DNA of 64,000 nt from Candidatus Regiella insecticola LSR1 (GTDB lineage Bacteria; Pseudomonadota; Gammaproteobacteria; Enterobacterales; Enterobacteriaceae): the NCBI RefSeq assembly GCF_000143625.1, contig NZ_GL379589.1, positions 10,743-74,742 on the forward strand, written 5' to 3'. The notes under the pieces are model-generated. The model saw nothing but the letters and a program-made list of their open reading frames with translations, did not search any database and was not told the origin of the DNA. Of the stretch, positions 1 through 12,353 are shown piece by piece (position 1 is the first letter of the stretch; every line of letters starts with the position of its first letter). Both the position numbers and the translations under genes were made by a program.

Positions 1-228
1 CATGGCGTGATCAGCCGTGCCTTTGCATCAATAACCGATATGCTGTCTTGCTGCCATCATTTAGTTGATAAAAATAAAGGGCATTTTTATGCCCTAAAAG
101 GAAAAAAACCAAATGAAGAATTAATGAATATATCAAAACGGATGGCAACAGTATTATCAATCAATAAACTCTCCGTCCCTGAATTAGCTGAAGAGCGTCA
201 TTTAATTATTCTTCAATTACAAGCTTAA
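1..228 (+). CDS. rsmG: 16S rRNA (guanine-N7) methyltransferase RsmG, C-terminal part
   Basis: The reading frame is open from the window edge and ends at 228. It encodes the last 75 or so residues of RsmG (GidB), which methylates a guanine of 16S rRNA using S-adenosylmethionine. The match to the E. coli protein rests on the segments [19 protein letters not shown] and the end segment ERHLIILQ. The N-terminal methyltransferase fold lies outside the window. In E. coli this gene precedes atpI-atpB; here atpI is missing and relics fill the gap before atpB. Confidence 0.93.
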   Translation, partial: HGVISRAFASITDMLSCCHHLVDKNKGHFYALKGKKPNEELMNISKRMATVLSINKLSVPELAEERHLIILQLQA

Positions 229-273
229 AGACGTATTCCGTGAATCCGGAATTTCTTGAATTTTCTTCTATTT

Positions 274-588
274 TTACCAACTTATTCCGCGTTCATTCAA
301 TCTACCCAATTCTTTTTCTGCGCTATTCAAAAAGCTATCTAATTTTTCTGAGATTTTTTTCCCTATTCCTTTGTCTCTCAGCTTTAACTCCTCTATCTTT
401 AGCGCTAGCTCCAATGTTTTTCTCTTCATCTCTAGATTAGAACCTATTTGTTTCTCCAGCTCTAGCCTTATTTCATTATTATTTTTTACGTGTATTACTT
501 CTGAAATATCACCTCCCTGCTGACAGTTTTAATCTATTGACGAACAACTACCCACTTCACTTGGTGCCCTTACATTACCAATTAACAT
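274..588 (-). pseudogene. Broken accessory gene for a charged, probably coiled-coil protein
   Basis: The minus-strand frame begins with ATG at 588, has a good ribosome site (GAAGGG about 8 bases upstream) and runs 104 codons to TAA at 274. A single in-frame TAA at 529-531 (codon 20) interrupts it. After the stop the frame continues as NCQQGGDISEV and then a lysine/glutamate-rich helical stretch ending LNERGISW. I do not recognise the family. It lies antisense between rsmG and atpB, where atpI normally sits, so it looks like the relic of an insertion. The continuous frame on both sides of the stop favours a recent nonsense mutation. Confidence 0.55.
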
Positions 589-697
589 TTTACATACCCT
601 TCAAAATATTATTTAATAAAATAATACCAAAGAAAATTATTTTATTAAATAATATTTTGTAACAAAAAGAAAAAATTACAGAAACAGAAGGCTCTCT

Positions 698-1752
<1,055 letters not shown>

Positions 1753-1760
1753 TTTTTTTA

Positions 1761-1885
1761 TATATCCTTCGTCTTTGAAGCCGCCGGGTTGTTGGCTGCG
1801 GGTGCTCGTCTCATCAGGTAGCATGTCTACTCTCATCGGTCGGTCACCCTGGCAGCCGAAGGCAACTTCAAAAACGAAAGGTACA
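1761..1885. repeat. Family A (ERIC-like) repeat between atpB and atpE
   Basis: About 125 bp, starting TATATCCTTCGTCTTTGAAG and ending with a degenerate inverted copy (ACTTCAAAAACGAAAGGTACA). The ends have drifted from the TATACCC/GGGTATA consensus, suggesting an older copy. It widens the gap between two genes that are close together in E. coli, and it would fold into a long hairpin in the operon mRNA. Confidence 0.8.
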
Positions 1886-1899
1886 CTACTGTGTTTTAA

Positions 1900-2157
<258 letters not shown>

Positions 2158-2217
2158 TCCTGTCTTGGAAAAAATATCAGGCTCATTTATTAACTTTATT
2201 AAAAGAGGCATGGTGCT

Positions 2218-2694
2218 GTGAATCTTAACGCGACCATTGTCGGCCAGGCCATTGCGTTTTTTTTATTTGTCATATTTTGTATGAAGTATGTATGGCCTCC
2301 CCTTATTGAAGCCATCGAGAAACGTCAAAAAGAAATTGCTGACAGTATCGCTTCTGCAGAACGTGCCAAAAAAGATTTAGATTTAGCGCAAGCCAATATG
2401 ACCGAACAACTGCAAAAAGCCAAAGAACAGGCGCAGGTAATCATAGAGCAGGCAAACAAACGCAAGGTTCAGATACTTGAAAATGCTAAAGTGGAAGCCG
2501 AACAAGAACGTAAAAAAATCATCATGCAAGCACAGGCTGAGATAGACGCTGATCGTAAACGTGCTTATGAAGAGTTACGTAAACAAATCGCAGGATTGGC
2601 AATAGCTGGTGCTGAGAGAATTATCAACTGTTCCGTCAATGAAACGATTAACAGAACGCTCGTTGATACAATGGTCGCTGAACTTGAACAGTAG
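2218..2694 (+). CDS. atpF: ATP synthase Fo subunit b
   Basis: Peripheral stalk subunit, 158 residues (E. coli 156), starting with GTG. One N-terminal membrane helix ([15 protein letters not shown]) is followed by a long charged coiled coil with the segments [19 protein letters not shown] and EAEQERKKI, which dimerises and holds the F1 head. It ends 8 bases before atpH, with a GGAGG site in the gap, so the two are translated from the same message. Confidence 0.97.
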   Translation: MNLNATIVGQAIAFFLFVIFCMKYVWPPLIEAIEKRQKEIADSIASAERAKKDLDLAQANMTEQLQKAKEQAQVIIEQANKRKVQILENAKVEAEQERKKIIMQAQAEIDADRKRAYEELRKQIAGLAIAGAERIINCSVNETINRTLVDTMVAELEQ

Positions 2695-2702
2695 GAGGGC
2701 TA

Positions 2703-3236
2703 ATGTTTGAATTTACCACTGTAGCCCGTCCTTATGCTAAAGCGGCTTTTGATTTTGCGGTTGAACATAAAACAGTTGAATATTGGCAGGATATGTTAAC
2801 TTTTGCTGCCCAAGTAACCTATGATGAATCTATTACTTCACTGCTTTCTGGCGCATTAGCGCCCGAAACTATGGCCAAAATATTTATAGCTGCTTATGGC
2901 GACCAACTAAGTGAACCCGCCCAAAACTTCATTCGAGTTATGGCTGAAAAAAATCGTTTATTAGTTTTTCCTGAAGTGCTAGCACAGTTTATTCAATTGC
3001 GTGATTCATTAGAATCTACCGTTGATGTCGAAATTTGCTCTGCTATGCCGCTAAATGATCAACAAAAAAAGAAAATAGCTGTTGTGATGGAAAAACAGCT
3101 ATCACGTAAAGTTAAATTAAATTGCAAAATCGATTCGTCTGTCATAGCAGGGGTAATAATTCGTGCTGGTGATATGGTCATAGATGGCAGTGTAGGTGAT
3201 CGTCTTAGACGTCTATCCGACGTCTTGCAGTCTTGA
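2703..3236 (+). CDS. atpH: ATP synthase F1 subunit delta
   Basis: Stator subunit joining the b stalk to the top of the F1 head, 177 residues as in E. coli. Recognised by [17 protein letters not shown] at the N-terminus, LSGALAPET in the middle, and the C-terminal block [19 protein letters not shown] followed by DGSVGDRL. The GGAGG ribosome site overlaps the end of atpF and the stop is 14 bases before the atpA ATG. Confidence 0.97.
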   Translation: MFEFTTVARPYAKAAFDFAVEHKTVEYWQDMLTFAAQVTYDESITSLLSGALAPETMAKIFIAAYGDQLSEPAQNFIRVMAEKNRLLVFPEVLAQFIQLRDSLESTVDVEICSAMPLNDQQKKKIAVVMEKQLSRKVKLNCKIDSSVIAGVIIRAGDMVIDGSVGDRLRRLSDVLQS

Positions 3237-3250
3237 GGGAACTGGAGTAT

Positions 3251-4792
3251 ATGCAACTAAATTCCACTGAAATTAGCGAACTGATTAAACAACGCATTGC
3301 TCAATTTAATGTAGTGAGTGAAGCTCATAATGAAGGTACTATTATTTCCGTTAGCGATGGCATCATTCGTATACATGGTTTAGCCGATGTCATGCAGGGT
3401 GAAATGATCGCGCTGCCAGGTAATAGTTACGCCATGGCATTAAACTTAGAGCGCGACTCTGTTGGCGCAGTAGTGATGGGACCTTACGCAGATCTTGCTG
3501 AAGGGATGAAAGTTAAATGTACCGGTCGTATTTTGGAGGTTCCTGTTGGTTCTGGTTTATTAGGGCGAGTGATCAACACGCTCGGTGAACCTATTGATGG
3601 CAAAGGTCCGATAGAAAATGATGGTTTTTCTGCTGTTGAAGCTATAGCGCCTGGTGTTATTGATCGCCAATCGGTTAATGAATCGGTTCAAACAGGTTAT
3701 AAATCTGTCGATGCAATGGTTCCCATTGGCCGTGGTCAACGAGAATTAATTATCGGCGACCGTCAAACAGGTAAAACCGCTTTAGCAATAGATGCCATCA
3801 TTAATCAACGTCATTCTGATATCAAATGTGTATACGTTGCGATTGGGCAAAAAGCCTCTACTGTTGCAAACGTGGTGCGTAAGCTAGAAGAACATGACGC
3901 ATTAGCCAATACTATTGTGGTGGTAGCCACCGCATCTGAATCTGCTGCGCTACAGTATTTAGCACCTTATTCTGGTTGTGCTATGGGTGAGTATTTTCGC
4001 GATAGAGGCGAAAATGCACTGATTGTTTATGATGATTTATCCAAACAAGCCGTGGCATATCGCCAAATTTCTTTATTACTCCGTCGTCCTCCAGGCCGTG
4101 AAGCTTATCCGGGTGACGTATTTTACCTTCATTCACGTTTGTTAGAACGTGCCGCCCGTGTTAATGCGGACTACGTTACTGCTTTTACTAAAGGTAAAGT
4201 GAAAGGTAAAACAGGCTCTTTGACCGCGTTACCAATAATAGAAACGCAGGCCGGTGACGTCTCCGCCTTTGTTCCCACAAATGTTATTTCGATCACTGAT
4301 GGTCAGATTTTTCTAGAATCGAGCTTGTTTAACTCAGGTATTCGCCCTGCCGTCAACCCTGGCATCTCTGTATCACGTGTAGGAGGGGCTGCGCAGACCC
4401 AAATCATTAAGAAATTATCGGGGGGGATCCGTACCGCGCTAGCACAGTACCGTGAACTTGCTGCATTTTCTCAATTTGCTTCTGATTTAGATGACACAAC
4501 GCGAAAACAATTAAATCATGGTCAAAAAGTGACTGAATTGCTGAAGCAAAAACAGTACGGACCTATGTCGGTTGCACAGCAATCTTTGGTGTTATTTGCT
4601 GCAGAAGAAGGCTATTTAGCAGATATTGATCTAACGATGATAGGTAACTTTGAAACTGCACTATTCGCTTTTACCGACCGTGAATATCCCCAGTTTTTGC
4701 AAAAAATTAACCAAACGGGTGAATATAACGATCAAATAAAGGGTGAGCTAAAAAATATCCTTGATGAGTCTAAAACAAACCAATCCTGGTAA
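3251..4792 (+). CDS. atpA: ATP synthase F1 subunit alpha
   Basis: Non-catalytic nucleotide-binding subunit of the F1 hexamer. The ATG at 3251 gives 513 residues, exactly the E. coli length, beginning [20 protein letters not shown]; the open frame upstream of it has no family match. The P-loop GDRQTGKT lies near residues 169-176, and the [15 protein letters not shown] and [19 protein letters not shown] blocks are intact. Tightly coupled to atpH but separated from atpG by about 220 bases holding two repeats. Confidence 0.98.
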   Translation: MQLNSTEISELIKQRIAQFNVVSEAHNEGTIISVSDGIIRIHGLADVMQGEMIALPGNSYAMALNLERDSVGAVVMGPYADLAEGMKVKCTGRILEVPVGSGLLGRVINTLGEPIDGKGPIENDGFSAVEAIAPGVIDRQSVNESVQTGYKSVDAMVPIGRGQRELIIGDRQTGKTALAIDAIINQRHSDIKCVYVAIGQKASTVANVVRKLEEHDALANTIVVVATASESAALQYLAPYSGCAMGEYFRDRGENALIVYDDLSKQAVAYRQISLLLRRPPGREAYPGDVFYLHSRLLERAARVNADYVTAFTKGKVKGKTGSLTALPIIETQAGDVSAFVPTNVISITDGQIFLESSLFNSGIRPAVNPGISVSRVGGAAQTQIIKKLSGGIRTALAQYRELAAFSQFASDLDDTTRKQLNHGQKVTELLKQKQYGPMSVAQQSLVLFAAEEGYLADIDLTMIGNFETALFAFTDREYPQFLQKINQTGEYNDQIKGELKNILDESKTNQSW

Positions 4793-4796
4793 AAGC

Positions 4797-4877
4797 TATA
4801 CCCAATGAATTTCGAGTTACGGCAAGGCGGCAATCAAAGCAGCCAACACCGCCGTAACTTGAAAGGCTAAGGGTATA
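4797..4877. repeat. Family A (ERIC-like) repeat, internally deleted
   Basis: An 81-bp copy starting TATACCCAATGAATTTCGAG and ending with AACTTGAAAGGCTAAGGGTATA. The middle of the ERIC-like core (the GAATCCCAGGAGTGTAC region of full copies) is missing. Its last TATA is also the first TATA of the family B repeat that follows, so the two elements share an end. Confidence 0.85.
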
Positions 4878-4977
4878 GCCGAATCAGTTTAACTTGATTC
4901 AAGGCGGAGGAGCGCAGACAGTACAAATCGTACGGCAAGCGACGACGACACAGAATCAAATTAAAACGATTTGGCTA
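4874..4977. repeat. Family B repeat between atpA and atpG
   Basis: About 104 bp beginning TATAGCCGAATCAGTTTAAC and ending in the inverted copy AATTAAAACGATTTGGCTA. The core holds GACAGTACAAATCGTACGGC. The final TA has drifted to AG. It abuts the preceding family A repeat, so the atpA-atpG gap consists almost entirely of mobile-looking DNA. Confidence 0.85.
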
Positions 4978-5012
4978 AGTCTCACCTGTCTAGCGATGAA
5001 GGAGAAGCGGAA

Positions 5013-5891
5013 ATGGCCGGCGCAAAAGAGATACGCTCTAAGATTGCGAGCGTACAAAACACGCAAAAAATCACTAAAGCGATGGAAATGGTTGCAGCTT
5101 CTAAAATGCGTAAATCGCAAGAAAGAATGGCATCTTGCCGTCCTTATGCAGAAGCGATACGTAGTGTGATCGGTCACCTCGCATTAGGTAATTTGGAATA
5201 TAAACACCCTTATTTAGAAGAGCGGGATGTAAAGCACTTAGGCTATCTTGTTGTTTCTACTGATCGCGGTTTATGTGGTGGTTTGAATACGAATTTATTC
5301 AAAAAATTGTTAGCTGACATGCAAACTTGGTCTGATAAAGGAGTTAAATGCAGCTTGGCGCTGATTGGAACAAAAGCGGTCTCTTTTTTTAGCTCCTTCG
5401 CGGGTAACAGTTTAGCGAATAACATCGTTGCAGAAGTCACGGGTATGGGGGATAACCCATCGTTATCTGAACTGATCGGGCCGGTAAAGGTGATGTTACA
5501 AGCTTATGATGAAGGCCGTCTGGACAAGCTGTATATCGTCAATAACAAATTTATTAATACCATGTCTCAGGAACCGCAAATCGTACAATTGTTACCGCTT
5601 GTACCTGAAAAAGACAGTGAACTGAAGAAAAAATCTTGGGATTATTTATATGAACCTGATCCTAAAGTTTTATTGGATACGCTTCTGCGCCGCTATTTAG
5701 AATCACAAGTTTATCAAGGAGTTGTTGAGAATTTGGCCAGTGAACAGGCCGCGCGAATGGTAGCGATGAAAGCGGCTACTGATAACGGCGGCAGTCTGAT
5801 CAAAGAATTACAACTGGTTTATAACAAGGCGCGTCAGGCCAGTATCACTCAAGAGCTCACCGAAATAGTTGGAGGAGCCTCCGCAGTTTAA
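5013..5891 (+). CDS. atpG: ATP synthase F1 subunit gamma
   Basis: Central rotor shaft, 292 residues from the ATG at 5013 (E. coli 287), start [19 protein letters not shown], preceded by a GGAGAAG ribosome site; upstream extension of the frame runs into the repeat and is not credible. The DRGLCGGLN block and the C-terminal [20 protein letters not shown] helix match the family. A small insertion around [11 protein letters not shown] explains the extra length. The gap to atpD is 274 bases. Confidence 0.97.
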   Translation: MAGAKEIRSKIASVQNTQKITKAMEMVAASKMRKSQERMASCRPYAEAIRSVIGHLALGNLEYKHPYLEERDVKHLGYLVVSTDRGLCGGLNTNLFKKLLADMQTWSDKGVKCSLALIGTKAVSFFSSFAGNSLANNIVAEVTGMGDNPSLSELIGPVKVMLQAYDEGRLDKLYIVNNKFINTMSQEPQIVQLLPLVPEKDSELKKKSWDYLYEPDPKVLLDTLLRRYLESQVYQGVVENLASEQAARMVAMKAATDNGGSLIKELQLVYNKARQASITQELTEIVGGASAV

Positions 5892-7554
<1,663 letters not shown>

Positions 7555-7569
7555 CCGACAGGAGGGCAT

Positions 7570-7998
7570 ATGGCTGTAACAACTTACCGTCTGGATGTCG
7601 TAAGTGCAGAAAAAAGGATGTTCTCTGGCGTAGTACAGAAAATTCAGGTAACAGGGAGTGAGGGCGAATTAGGCATTTTTCCCGGTCACGCCCCGCTGCT
7701 CACGGCTATTAAACCGGGCATGGTGCGTATTGTTAAACAATGTGGTGATGAAGCCTTTATTTATCTTTCTGGTGGTTTGCTTGAAGTTCAGCCTAATGTC
7801 GTTATCGTCTTAGCCGATACCGCTATTCGTGGAGAAGATCTCGATGAAACAAAAGCACTGGAAGCGAAACAAAAAGCAGAAACCCATATCGGTCATTCTC
7901 ACAGCGATGTCGATTATGCTCAAGTATCCGCTGAACTGGCAAAAGCTATCGCTAAATTACGTGTTATTGAATTAATTAAAAAATCAAGTATGGGGTGA
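7570..7998 (+). CDS. atpC: ATP synthase F1 subunit epsilon
   Basis: Rotor-foot and inhibitory subunit, 142 residues (E. coli 139). The N-terminal beta domain ([33 protein letters not shown]) and the two-helix C-terminal inhibitor domain are complete. GGAGG lies just before the ATG. Last gene of the operon; glmU, which follows in E. coli, is absent and a family A repeat begins 6 bases after the stop. Confidence 0.96.
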   Translation: MAVTTYRLDVVSAEKRMFSGVVQKIQVTGSEGELGIFPGHAPLLTAIKPGMVRIVKQCGDEAFIYLSGGLLEVQPNVVIVLADTAIRGEDLDETKALEAKQKAETHIGHSHSDVDYAQVSAELAKAIAKLRVIELIKKSSMG

Positions 7999-8003
7999 GC
8001 GAT

Positions 8004-8112
8004 TATACCCTTCGTCTTTGGAGTTACCGCTAGGCGGCTAGGGCGTGAGACCGATGATCGTAGATATACTACGTGATTCGGCGAACCCCCCGCAGCCAAC
8101 AACGCGGCTATA
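8004..8112. repeat. Family A (ERIC-like) repeat after atpC
   Basis: Begins TATACCCTTCGTCTTTGG and contains GCGTGAGACCGATGATCGTAG and CACGTGATTCGGCGAA-like core sequence. The right end has lost the usual arm and closes early as AACGCGGCTATA, so it is truncated. It marks the point where the conserved E. coli order breaks. Confidence 0.8.
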
Positions 8113-8143
8113 ATCGAGTGATCTACAAATAACGGATAATGAC

Positions 8144-8674
8144 ATGAAGCAGCTTGTAGATTTTCTTCCATTGGTAGTATTTTTTGTTTTTTACAAAATC
8201 TACGACATCTTTGTTGCTTCTGCTGCACTGGTAGTGGCGACTGTATTTGCTTTAATTTTTACTTGGATGAAATACCGTCAAGTAGAAAAAATGGCGTTGA
8301 TTAGCGCATTGATGGTCGTTATTTTTGGTTCCTTGACCTTTGCTTTTCAAAGTGATCTTTTTATCAAGTGGAAAGTAACGGTTATCTATATTTTGTTTTC
8401 TGTTATTTTGTTAGTCAGTCAACTGATACTAAAAAAATCACTTATTCAACAAATATTAGGGAAAGAGCTGATATTACCGAACAGGGTATGGTCAAAACTT
8501 AATCTTTCTTGGGCGTTATTTTTTTTAATTTGCGGGGTAATCAATTTGTATGTTGCATTTTGGTTGCCGCAAGAGGTATGGGTAAATTTTAAAGTATTCG
8601 GTCTGACGTTGTTAACGCTGTTATTTACTGTTATCAGTGGTATCTATATTTATCGTCATATGCCAAAAAAATAA
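8144..8674 (+). CDS. yciB: Inner membrane protein YciB (intracellular septation protein A)
   Basis: A 176-residue, five-helix inner membrane protein matching E. coli YciB from the start ([21 protein letters not shown]) to the end (GIYIYRHMP). YciB affects envelope integrity and septation and interacts with cell-division and elongation proteins. Its usual neighbours yciA and yciC are not here; it stands alone between the atp operon and priC, so this is a rearranged position. A hairpin with a T-rich tail follows the stop. Confidence 0.94.
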   Translation: MKQLVDFLPLVVFFVFYKIYDIFVASAALVVATVFALIFTWMKYRQVEKMALISALMVVIFGSLTFAFQSDLFIKWKVTVIYILFSVILLVSQLILKKSLIQQILGKELILPNRVWSKLNLSWALFFLICGVINLYVAFWLPQEVWVNFKVFGLTLLTLLFTVISGIYIYRHMPKK

Positions 8675-8724
8675 AAAATTTTTTGCAGGTTACTTTTTTT
8701 TATTTTGGCAAAATTTGCTGTAAA

Positions 8725-8760
8725 CCCTCGCCGCAATGCATGCGGGGGATTATTTTTTAC
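8725..8760 (+). terminator. Possible terminator after yciB
   Basis: CCGCA at 8731-8735 pairs with TGCGG at 8741-8745, with further imperfect C/G pairing outside and then ATTATTTTTT. It lies in the convergent gap between yciB and priC. The stem is short and bulged, so the call is tentative. Confidence 0.4.
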
Positions 8761-9046
8761 GTAGCACTTGAGTGGCCAGCTCACGCTGTAATGCAGCTAC
8801 CTGCGCAACTAATTTTTCCGCCAAAAAAGCAACTTGTTGCTGGTGCTGTTCTGCTACCACTTGTTTTAGTTGCGCCAAATTTTTTCGCACTTCTAACAAG
8901 TAATCTCGCAAACGTGTGCCATGGTTGTTAAACAGAACTTGATCAAACCGCGCTTGTTGAGTAGAAATATTGCCCAGCGGCTCAATTTTTTCCGATAGGG
9001 CTTCAATCTGCGTTGTAAGCACTGTTAATAATTGTTCTGTTTTCAT
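8750..9046 (-). pseudogene. priC: Primosomal replication protein PriC, N-terminal half only
   Basis: PriC helps reload DnaB at stalled replication forks. The 98-residue product matches only the N-terminal half of the roughly 175-residue family: MKTEQLLTVLTTQIEAL at the start, then SARF-like QARFDQVLF and VAFLAEKLVAQVAALQRE. It stops with LRKK-TAA in the yciB-priC gap, so the whole C-terminal DNA-, SSB- and DnaB-contacting part is gone. It may be a pseudogene or a minimal remnant. Divergent from apt, as in E. coli where the two are near neighbours. Confidence 0.8.
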
Positions 9047-9082
9047 TGATAACCGTTATCCTTTTTTTCATTGTTGATGTGA

Positions 9083-9188
9083 TATAGCCGAATCAGTTTA
9101 ATTTGATTCAAGGTGGAGGAGTAAAGACAGTACAAATAGTACGGCAAACGACGACGACACAGAATCAAATTAAACTGATCTGGCTATA
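9083..9188. repeat. Family B repeat between priC and apt
   Basis: A complete copy, 106 bp. Left end TATAGCCGAATCAGTTTAAT, right end is its inverse (ATTAAACTGATCTGGCTATA). The core has the small palindrome GTACAAATAGTAC. It occupies the divergent promoter gap of priC and apt. Confidence 0.88.
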
Positions 9189-9232
9189 AGACTTTACATC
9201 GCATTTTGATTAGGCACAAATAATGGATCCCT

Positions 9233-9790
9233 ATGATGTTATCTCCTCAAGAAAAACGTAAATTGATGATAAATAATATTCAAAATAGTATAAAAAAAAT
9301 ACCGAATTATCCCAAGCCGGGGATACTTTTTCGTGATATTACCAGTTTGTTGGCCAATCCTGTTGCCTATGCTGATAGTGTGGCTTTATTAGTTGAACCG
9401 TATCGAGATAAAGGGATCACTAAAGTTGTAGGTACTGAAGCGCGTGGGTTTTTATTTTCGGCTCCGGTTGCTTTGTCTCTTGGTGTGGGTTTTGTGCCAG
9501 TACGTAAGCAAGGAAAATTGCCGCGTGAAACGATCAGGGAAGATTATCAACTTGAATACGGTACTGATACCTTGGAGATCCATCGCGACAGTATCAAACC
9601 TGATGATAAAGTATTAGTGATCGACTACTTGCTAGCGACCGGAGGGACTATTGCCGCCACGGTAAAACTCATTCGCCGTTTAGGCGGTGAAGTGAATGAT
9701 GCCGCTTTTATCATCAAGTTATCTGAATTAGAGGGGGAAAAAAATTTAATTGATCAAAATATTTGTTGCTATAGCTTGGTCTCATTTTAA
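9233..9790 (+). CDS. apt: Adenine phosphoribosyltransferase
   Basis: Converts adenine and PRPP into AMP (purine salvage). 185 residues, full length compared with E. coli (183) and Yersinia (187). Blocks [23 protein letters not shown] and [11 protein letters not shown] are intact. The PRPP-binding loop reads [11 protein letters not shown] near residues 129-139, where the family has two adjacent acidic residues (VVDDLLATGGT); the second is tyrosine here, which could weaken activity. The start is uncertain: ATG at 9233, 9236 or the one beginning MINNIQNS are all possible, and none has a strong ribosome site. Confidence 0.93.
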   Translation: MMLSPQEKRKLMINNIQNSIKKIPNYPKPGILFRDITSLLANPVAYADSVALLVEPYRDKGITKVVGTEARGFLFSAPVALSLGVGFVPVRKQGKLPRETIREDYQLEYGTDTLEIHRDSIKPDDKVLVIDYLLATGGTIAATVKLIRRLGGEVNDAAFIIKLSELEGEKNLIDQNICCYSLVSF

Positions 9791-9858
9791 TTTTTAGTAA
9801 TTATTTTTCAATAGCCGATAATGTTGCTGGTTTTACTCAGATAATTTTCATCTAGAAC

Positions 9859-9907
9859 TTGACAGTAACAAATAAAAGTAATAACGTGTTATTACATAGT
9901 GTAATAA
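9859..9907 (+). promoter_or_regulatory. Promoter and inverted-repeat operator of vapBC
   Basis: A perfect -35 TTGACA at 9859-9864 is followed after 17 bases by TAACGT (weak -10). A perfect 7-bp inverted repeat, TTATTAC at 9889-9895 and GTAATAA at 9901-9907 with a 5-base spacer, lies downstream of the -10. This arrangement fits autorepression by the VapBC complex; the assignment is by position. Confidence 0.55.
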
Positions 9908-9924
9908 ATTAAAGAGTTTTTATT

Positions 9925-10164
9925 ATGTCAATGATGTTTAACACTCGCCAATTTTGTGCAGGAAACTCGCAAGCTGTGCGTATCCCCGCTGAGATGGCTT
10001 TTCCACCTAAAACAGAGTTAGTTGTTCATCGAGAAGGTAATCGTATTATCGTAGAGCCGAGAGAAAAAACACTAGGCAGTATACCTATCCTATTACATGC
10101 TTTAAATCAACATGTTACAGATAGTCGCCCTGAGTTCGAGGAAACCGAAAGGGATTGGTCGTGA
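9925..10164 (+). CDS. vapB: VapB/VagC-type antitoxin
   Basis: 79-residue antitoxin with an N-terminal AbrB/SpoVT-type DNA-binding fold. TRQFCAGNSQAVRIPAEM and VHREGNRIIVEPRE match the VagC/VapB group; the acidic C-terminus (FEETERDWS) would wrap the toxin. Its TGA overlaps the toxin's GTG by four bases, the usual coupling of such pairs. Lies between apt and the phoU-pst block, which is not an E. coli arrangement, so it is probably acquired. Confidence 0.88.
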   Translation: MSMMFNTRQFCAGNSQAVRIPAEMAFPPKTELVVHREGNRIIVEPREKTLGSIPILLHALNQHVTDSRPEFEETERDWS

Positions 10165-10544
10165 AAAAATACATGTTAGATACAAATATCTGCATCTATC
10201 TAATTAAAAAATTCCCACCAGAAATTGTGAGCCAGTTTGATAACTATCGAAAGGGAGAAATTATAATTAGTGCAATCACTTGGGCTGAGTTGTGCTGTGG
10301 AATTAAAAAAGATGGCAGAGATACTGTTGAGGACTTAATATCGGTTTTGGATGTAGAACCATTTGAAATAAAACAAGCTACTTTATATGGTGAACTGACA
10401 AGTCTTTTTCCAAACCGAAAAGCAAATTTAGATAGAATGATTGCTGCGCATGCAATATCTTTGGATGTCACACTTGTAACAAATAATGTTGATGACTTTT
10501 CTCTTTATACCAGTGCTGGCCTTCGCATCGAAAACTGGCTTTGA
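10161..10544 (+). CDS. vapC: VapC-type PIN-domain ribonuclease toxin
   Basis: 127 residues from the GTG at 10161. The PIN active-site acids are present: D7 in MLDTNI, E43 in WAELCCGI, D91 in NLDRMIAAHA, and D111/D112 in TNNVDDF. VapC toxins cleave tRNA or rRNA when released from the antitoxin. The GTG start overlapping the antitoxin stop is preferred to the TTG six bases upstream. Both partners look intact, so the module may still be active. Confidence 0.9.
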   Translation: MKKYMLDTNICIYLIKKFPPEIVSQFDNYRKGEIIISAITWAELCCGIKKDGRDTVEDLISVLDVEPFEIKQATLYGELTSLFPNRKANLDRMIAAHAISLDVTLVTNNVDDFSLYTSAGLRIENWL

Positions 10545-10546
10545 TT

Positions 10547-10733
10547 TATACTCAATGAATTTCGAGTTACGACAAGGCGGAGGCGCGCAGACAGTACAAA
10601 TAGTACGGCAAGCAACGACAACACTTAAATCAAATTAAACTGGTTTGGCTATAATCAATCGAATCTCCGAAGTGTACAAATAGTACATGGCAGGGGTTGC
10701 CAACGCCGCCGTAACTTGAAAGGCGAGAAACAT
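10547..10733. repeat. Family A / family B hybrid repeat
   Basis: Starts as an A repeat (TATACTCAATGAATTTCGAG), switches at a shared CAAGGCGGA into the core and right arm of B (ending AACTGGTTTGGCTATA), then resumes A core sequence (ATCAATCGAATCTCCGAAGTG) and ends GCCGTAACTTGAAAGGCGAG without the last TATA. It looks like B inserted into A, followed by loss of B's left arm through the short shared sequence. Confidence 0.75.
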
Positions 10734-10735
10734 TT

Positions 10736-10797
10736 AGACCTCTTTCGAAACCGTAGTAAGTTGATGCGGAGTCAAGGCGCCCGGCGCATAGTGTCGT
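10736..10797. repeat. Family C repeat, left half
   Basis: AGACCTCTTTCGAAACCGTAG followed by about 40 bases of family C core (GTCAAGGCGCCCGGCGCA), with no right end. It abuts the hybrid A/B element and lies just downstream of phoU. Confidence 0.7.
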
Positions 10798-10827
10798 TAT
10801 AAAATAATAAACAGGGATAAAAATGTT

Positions 10828-11538
10828 TTATCTATCTTTTGCTAACAATTTTTCTAGCATCTCACCTTTCTGGTGGCGGAGATCTTGTCCCTCAACAAAA
10901 TAAAAAATAAATTCACAGATATTTTGGCAGCGATCACCTATGCGCTCAATGGAGCGAGCACAGAATAGCGCCGTTAGTACCTTAGGAATAGTCCGAGGAT
11001 CCTCCATCATATAGGTCATTAATTGACGCACAATGCCTTCATATTCTTGATCTATTTTTTTATTTTCACGATAAATACACAACGCATCCTTTAAATCCAT
11101 TCTAGCGAAGGCATCCAACACATCATGTAACATTGTTACAGTATGTTGTCCTAAAGATTCTAAATTAACTAACAATGGTTGATGAGAAAATTTCTCCAGC
11201 GCTGTCTGGCAAATTTTATTCGCCATATCACCAATACGTTCTAATTCTGAAATAGTTTTAATGATAACCATGATCAAACGCAAATCACTGGCAGCAGGCT
11301 GACGTTTAGCAATGATACGTACACAGGCTTCGTCAATATCCATTTCCATTTTATTGACTTTTTTATCTCCTTCAATAACGTGGTTGGCGAGATCACTATC
11401 TTGATTATGCATAGCCTCGATCGCGTTAGTTAGCTGTTGCTCTACTAACCCACCCATTTTTGAAACTTCAGTACGAATATGTTCAAGCTCTGCGTTAAAC
11501 TGGCCGGAGATATGTGTATTCAGTTTGAAATTATCCAT
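10828..11538 (-). CDS. phoU: Phosphate signalling protein PhoU
   Basis: PhoU connects the Pst transporter to the PhoR sensor and keeps the Pho regulon off when phosphate is plentiful. 236 residues (E. coli 241), two three-helix repeats, each with the metal-binding ExxxDxxx-type motif region ([13 protein letters not shown] and [15 protein letters not shown]). Complete and in frame. It is the last gene of the pst operon, whose pstB, pstA and pstC are all broken. Confidence 0.95.
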   Translation of the reverse strand: MDNFKLNTHISGQFNAELEHIRTEVSKMGGLVEQQLTNAIEAMHNQDSDLANHVIEGDKKVNKMEMDIDEACVRIIAKRQPAASDLRLIMVIIKTISELERIGDMANKICQTALEKFSHQPLLVNLESLGQHTVTMLHDVLDAFARMDLKDALCIYRENKKIDQEYEGIVRQLMTYMMEDPRTIPKVLTALFCARSIERIGDRCQNICEFIFYFVEGQDLRHQKGEMLEKLLAKDR

Positions 11539-11552
11539 GATTTGTCCTGTTT

Positions 11553-12325
11553 TTAACCGTAACGGCCAGTAATATAGTCTTCGGTCTGTTTTTTTTGCGG
11601 AGCGGTAAATAGGGTATCGGTATCACTGAACTCAATGAGTTCACCTAAATACATAAAAGCCGTGTGATCTGATCGGAACAGCGCGCTGCTTGCTGCATAT
11701 TATGTGTGACAATAACCAGGGTATAGTCTGATTTTAGTTCACTGATCAATTCTTCAATTTTGCCAGTAGAAATAGGATCAAGCGCCGAACAGGGCTCATC
11801 TAACAGCAAAACTTCTGGTCGAATGGCGATCCCTCGCGCAATACATAAACGTTGCTGTTGTCCGCCGGATAAACTGTAACCACTTTGATGTAATTTATCT
11901 TTGGTTTCATTCCACAACGCCGCTTTTGCCAGCGCCCATTGCACACGCTCATCCATATCAGAACGCGATAAATTTTCAAATAAACGAACCCCAAAGGCGA
12001 TATTGTCGTAAATCGACATCGGAAACGGCGTCGGTTTTTGAAAAACCATCCCCACCTTGGCGCGTAATAAAGCAACATCTTGTTTATCGGTCAGGATATT
12101 CTTTCCATCCAGAACAATATCGCCTTGGGCATATTGATCCGAATACAGTAAATACATCTTATTGAAAGTACGTAATAGTGTCGATTTACCGCAGCCCGAA
12201 GGGCCAATAAAAGCCGTGACCTGATTTTTAGCAATATCCAACGAAATATTCTTCAACGCATGGAATTTGCCGTAGTAGAAATTTAAATTGCGGATCTGGA
12301 GCTTACTGGCAGTAGTGCTGCTCAT
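11553..12325 (-). pseudogene. pstB: Phosphate ABC transporter ATPase PstB, frameshifted near the end
   Basis: ATPase of the high-affinity phosphate importer. Walker [10 protein letters not shown], signature LSGGQQQR and Walker [12 protein letters not shown] are intact. The frame breaks after QQAARCSD: the DNA reads GATCAGATCAC where GATCAC is expected, an apparent 5-base duplication, giving an early stop at 11645. The lost tail ([13 protein letters not shown] ... EDYITGRYG) is still readable in another frame down to TAA at 11553. The short product lacks about 40 C-terminal residues and may retain little function. Confidence 0.88.
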
Positions 12326-12353
12326 TTAGAATATTTCTCCTTGGTAAATTAGT

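Noticed and set aside
8683..8931. Plus-strand 82-codon frame after yciB
   Set aside because: It is antisense to priC, whose minus-strand product matches the PriC family; the plus frame has no similarity.
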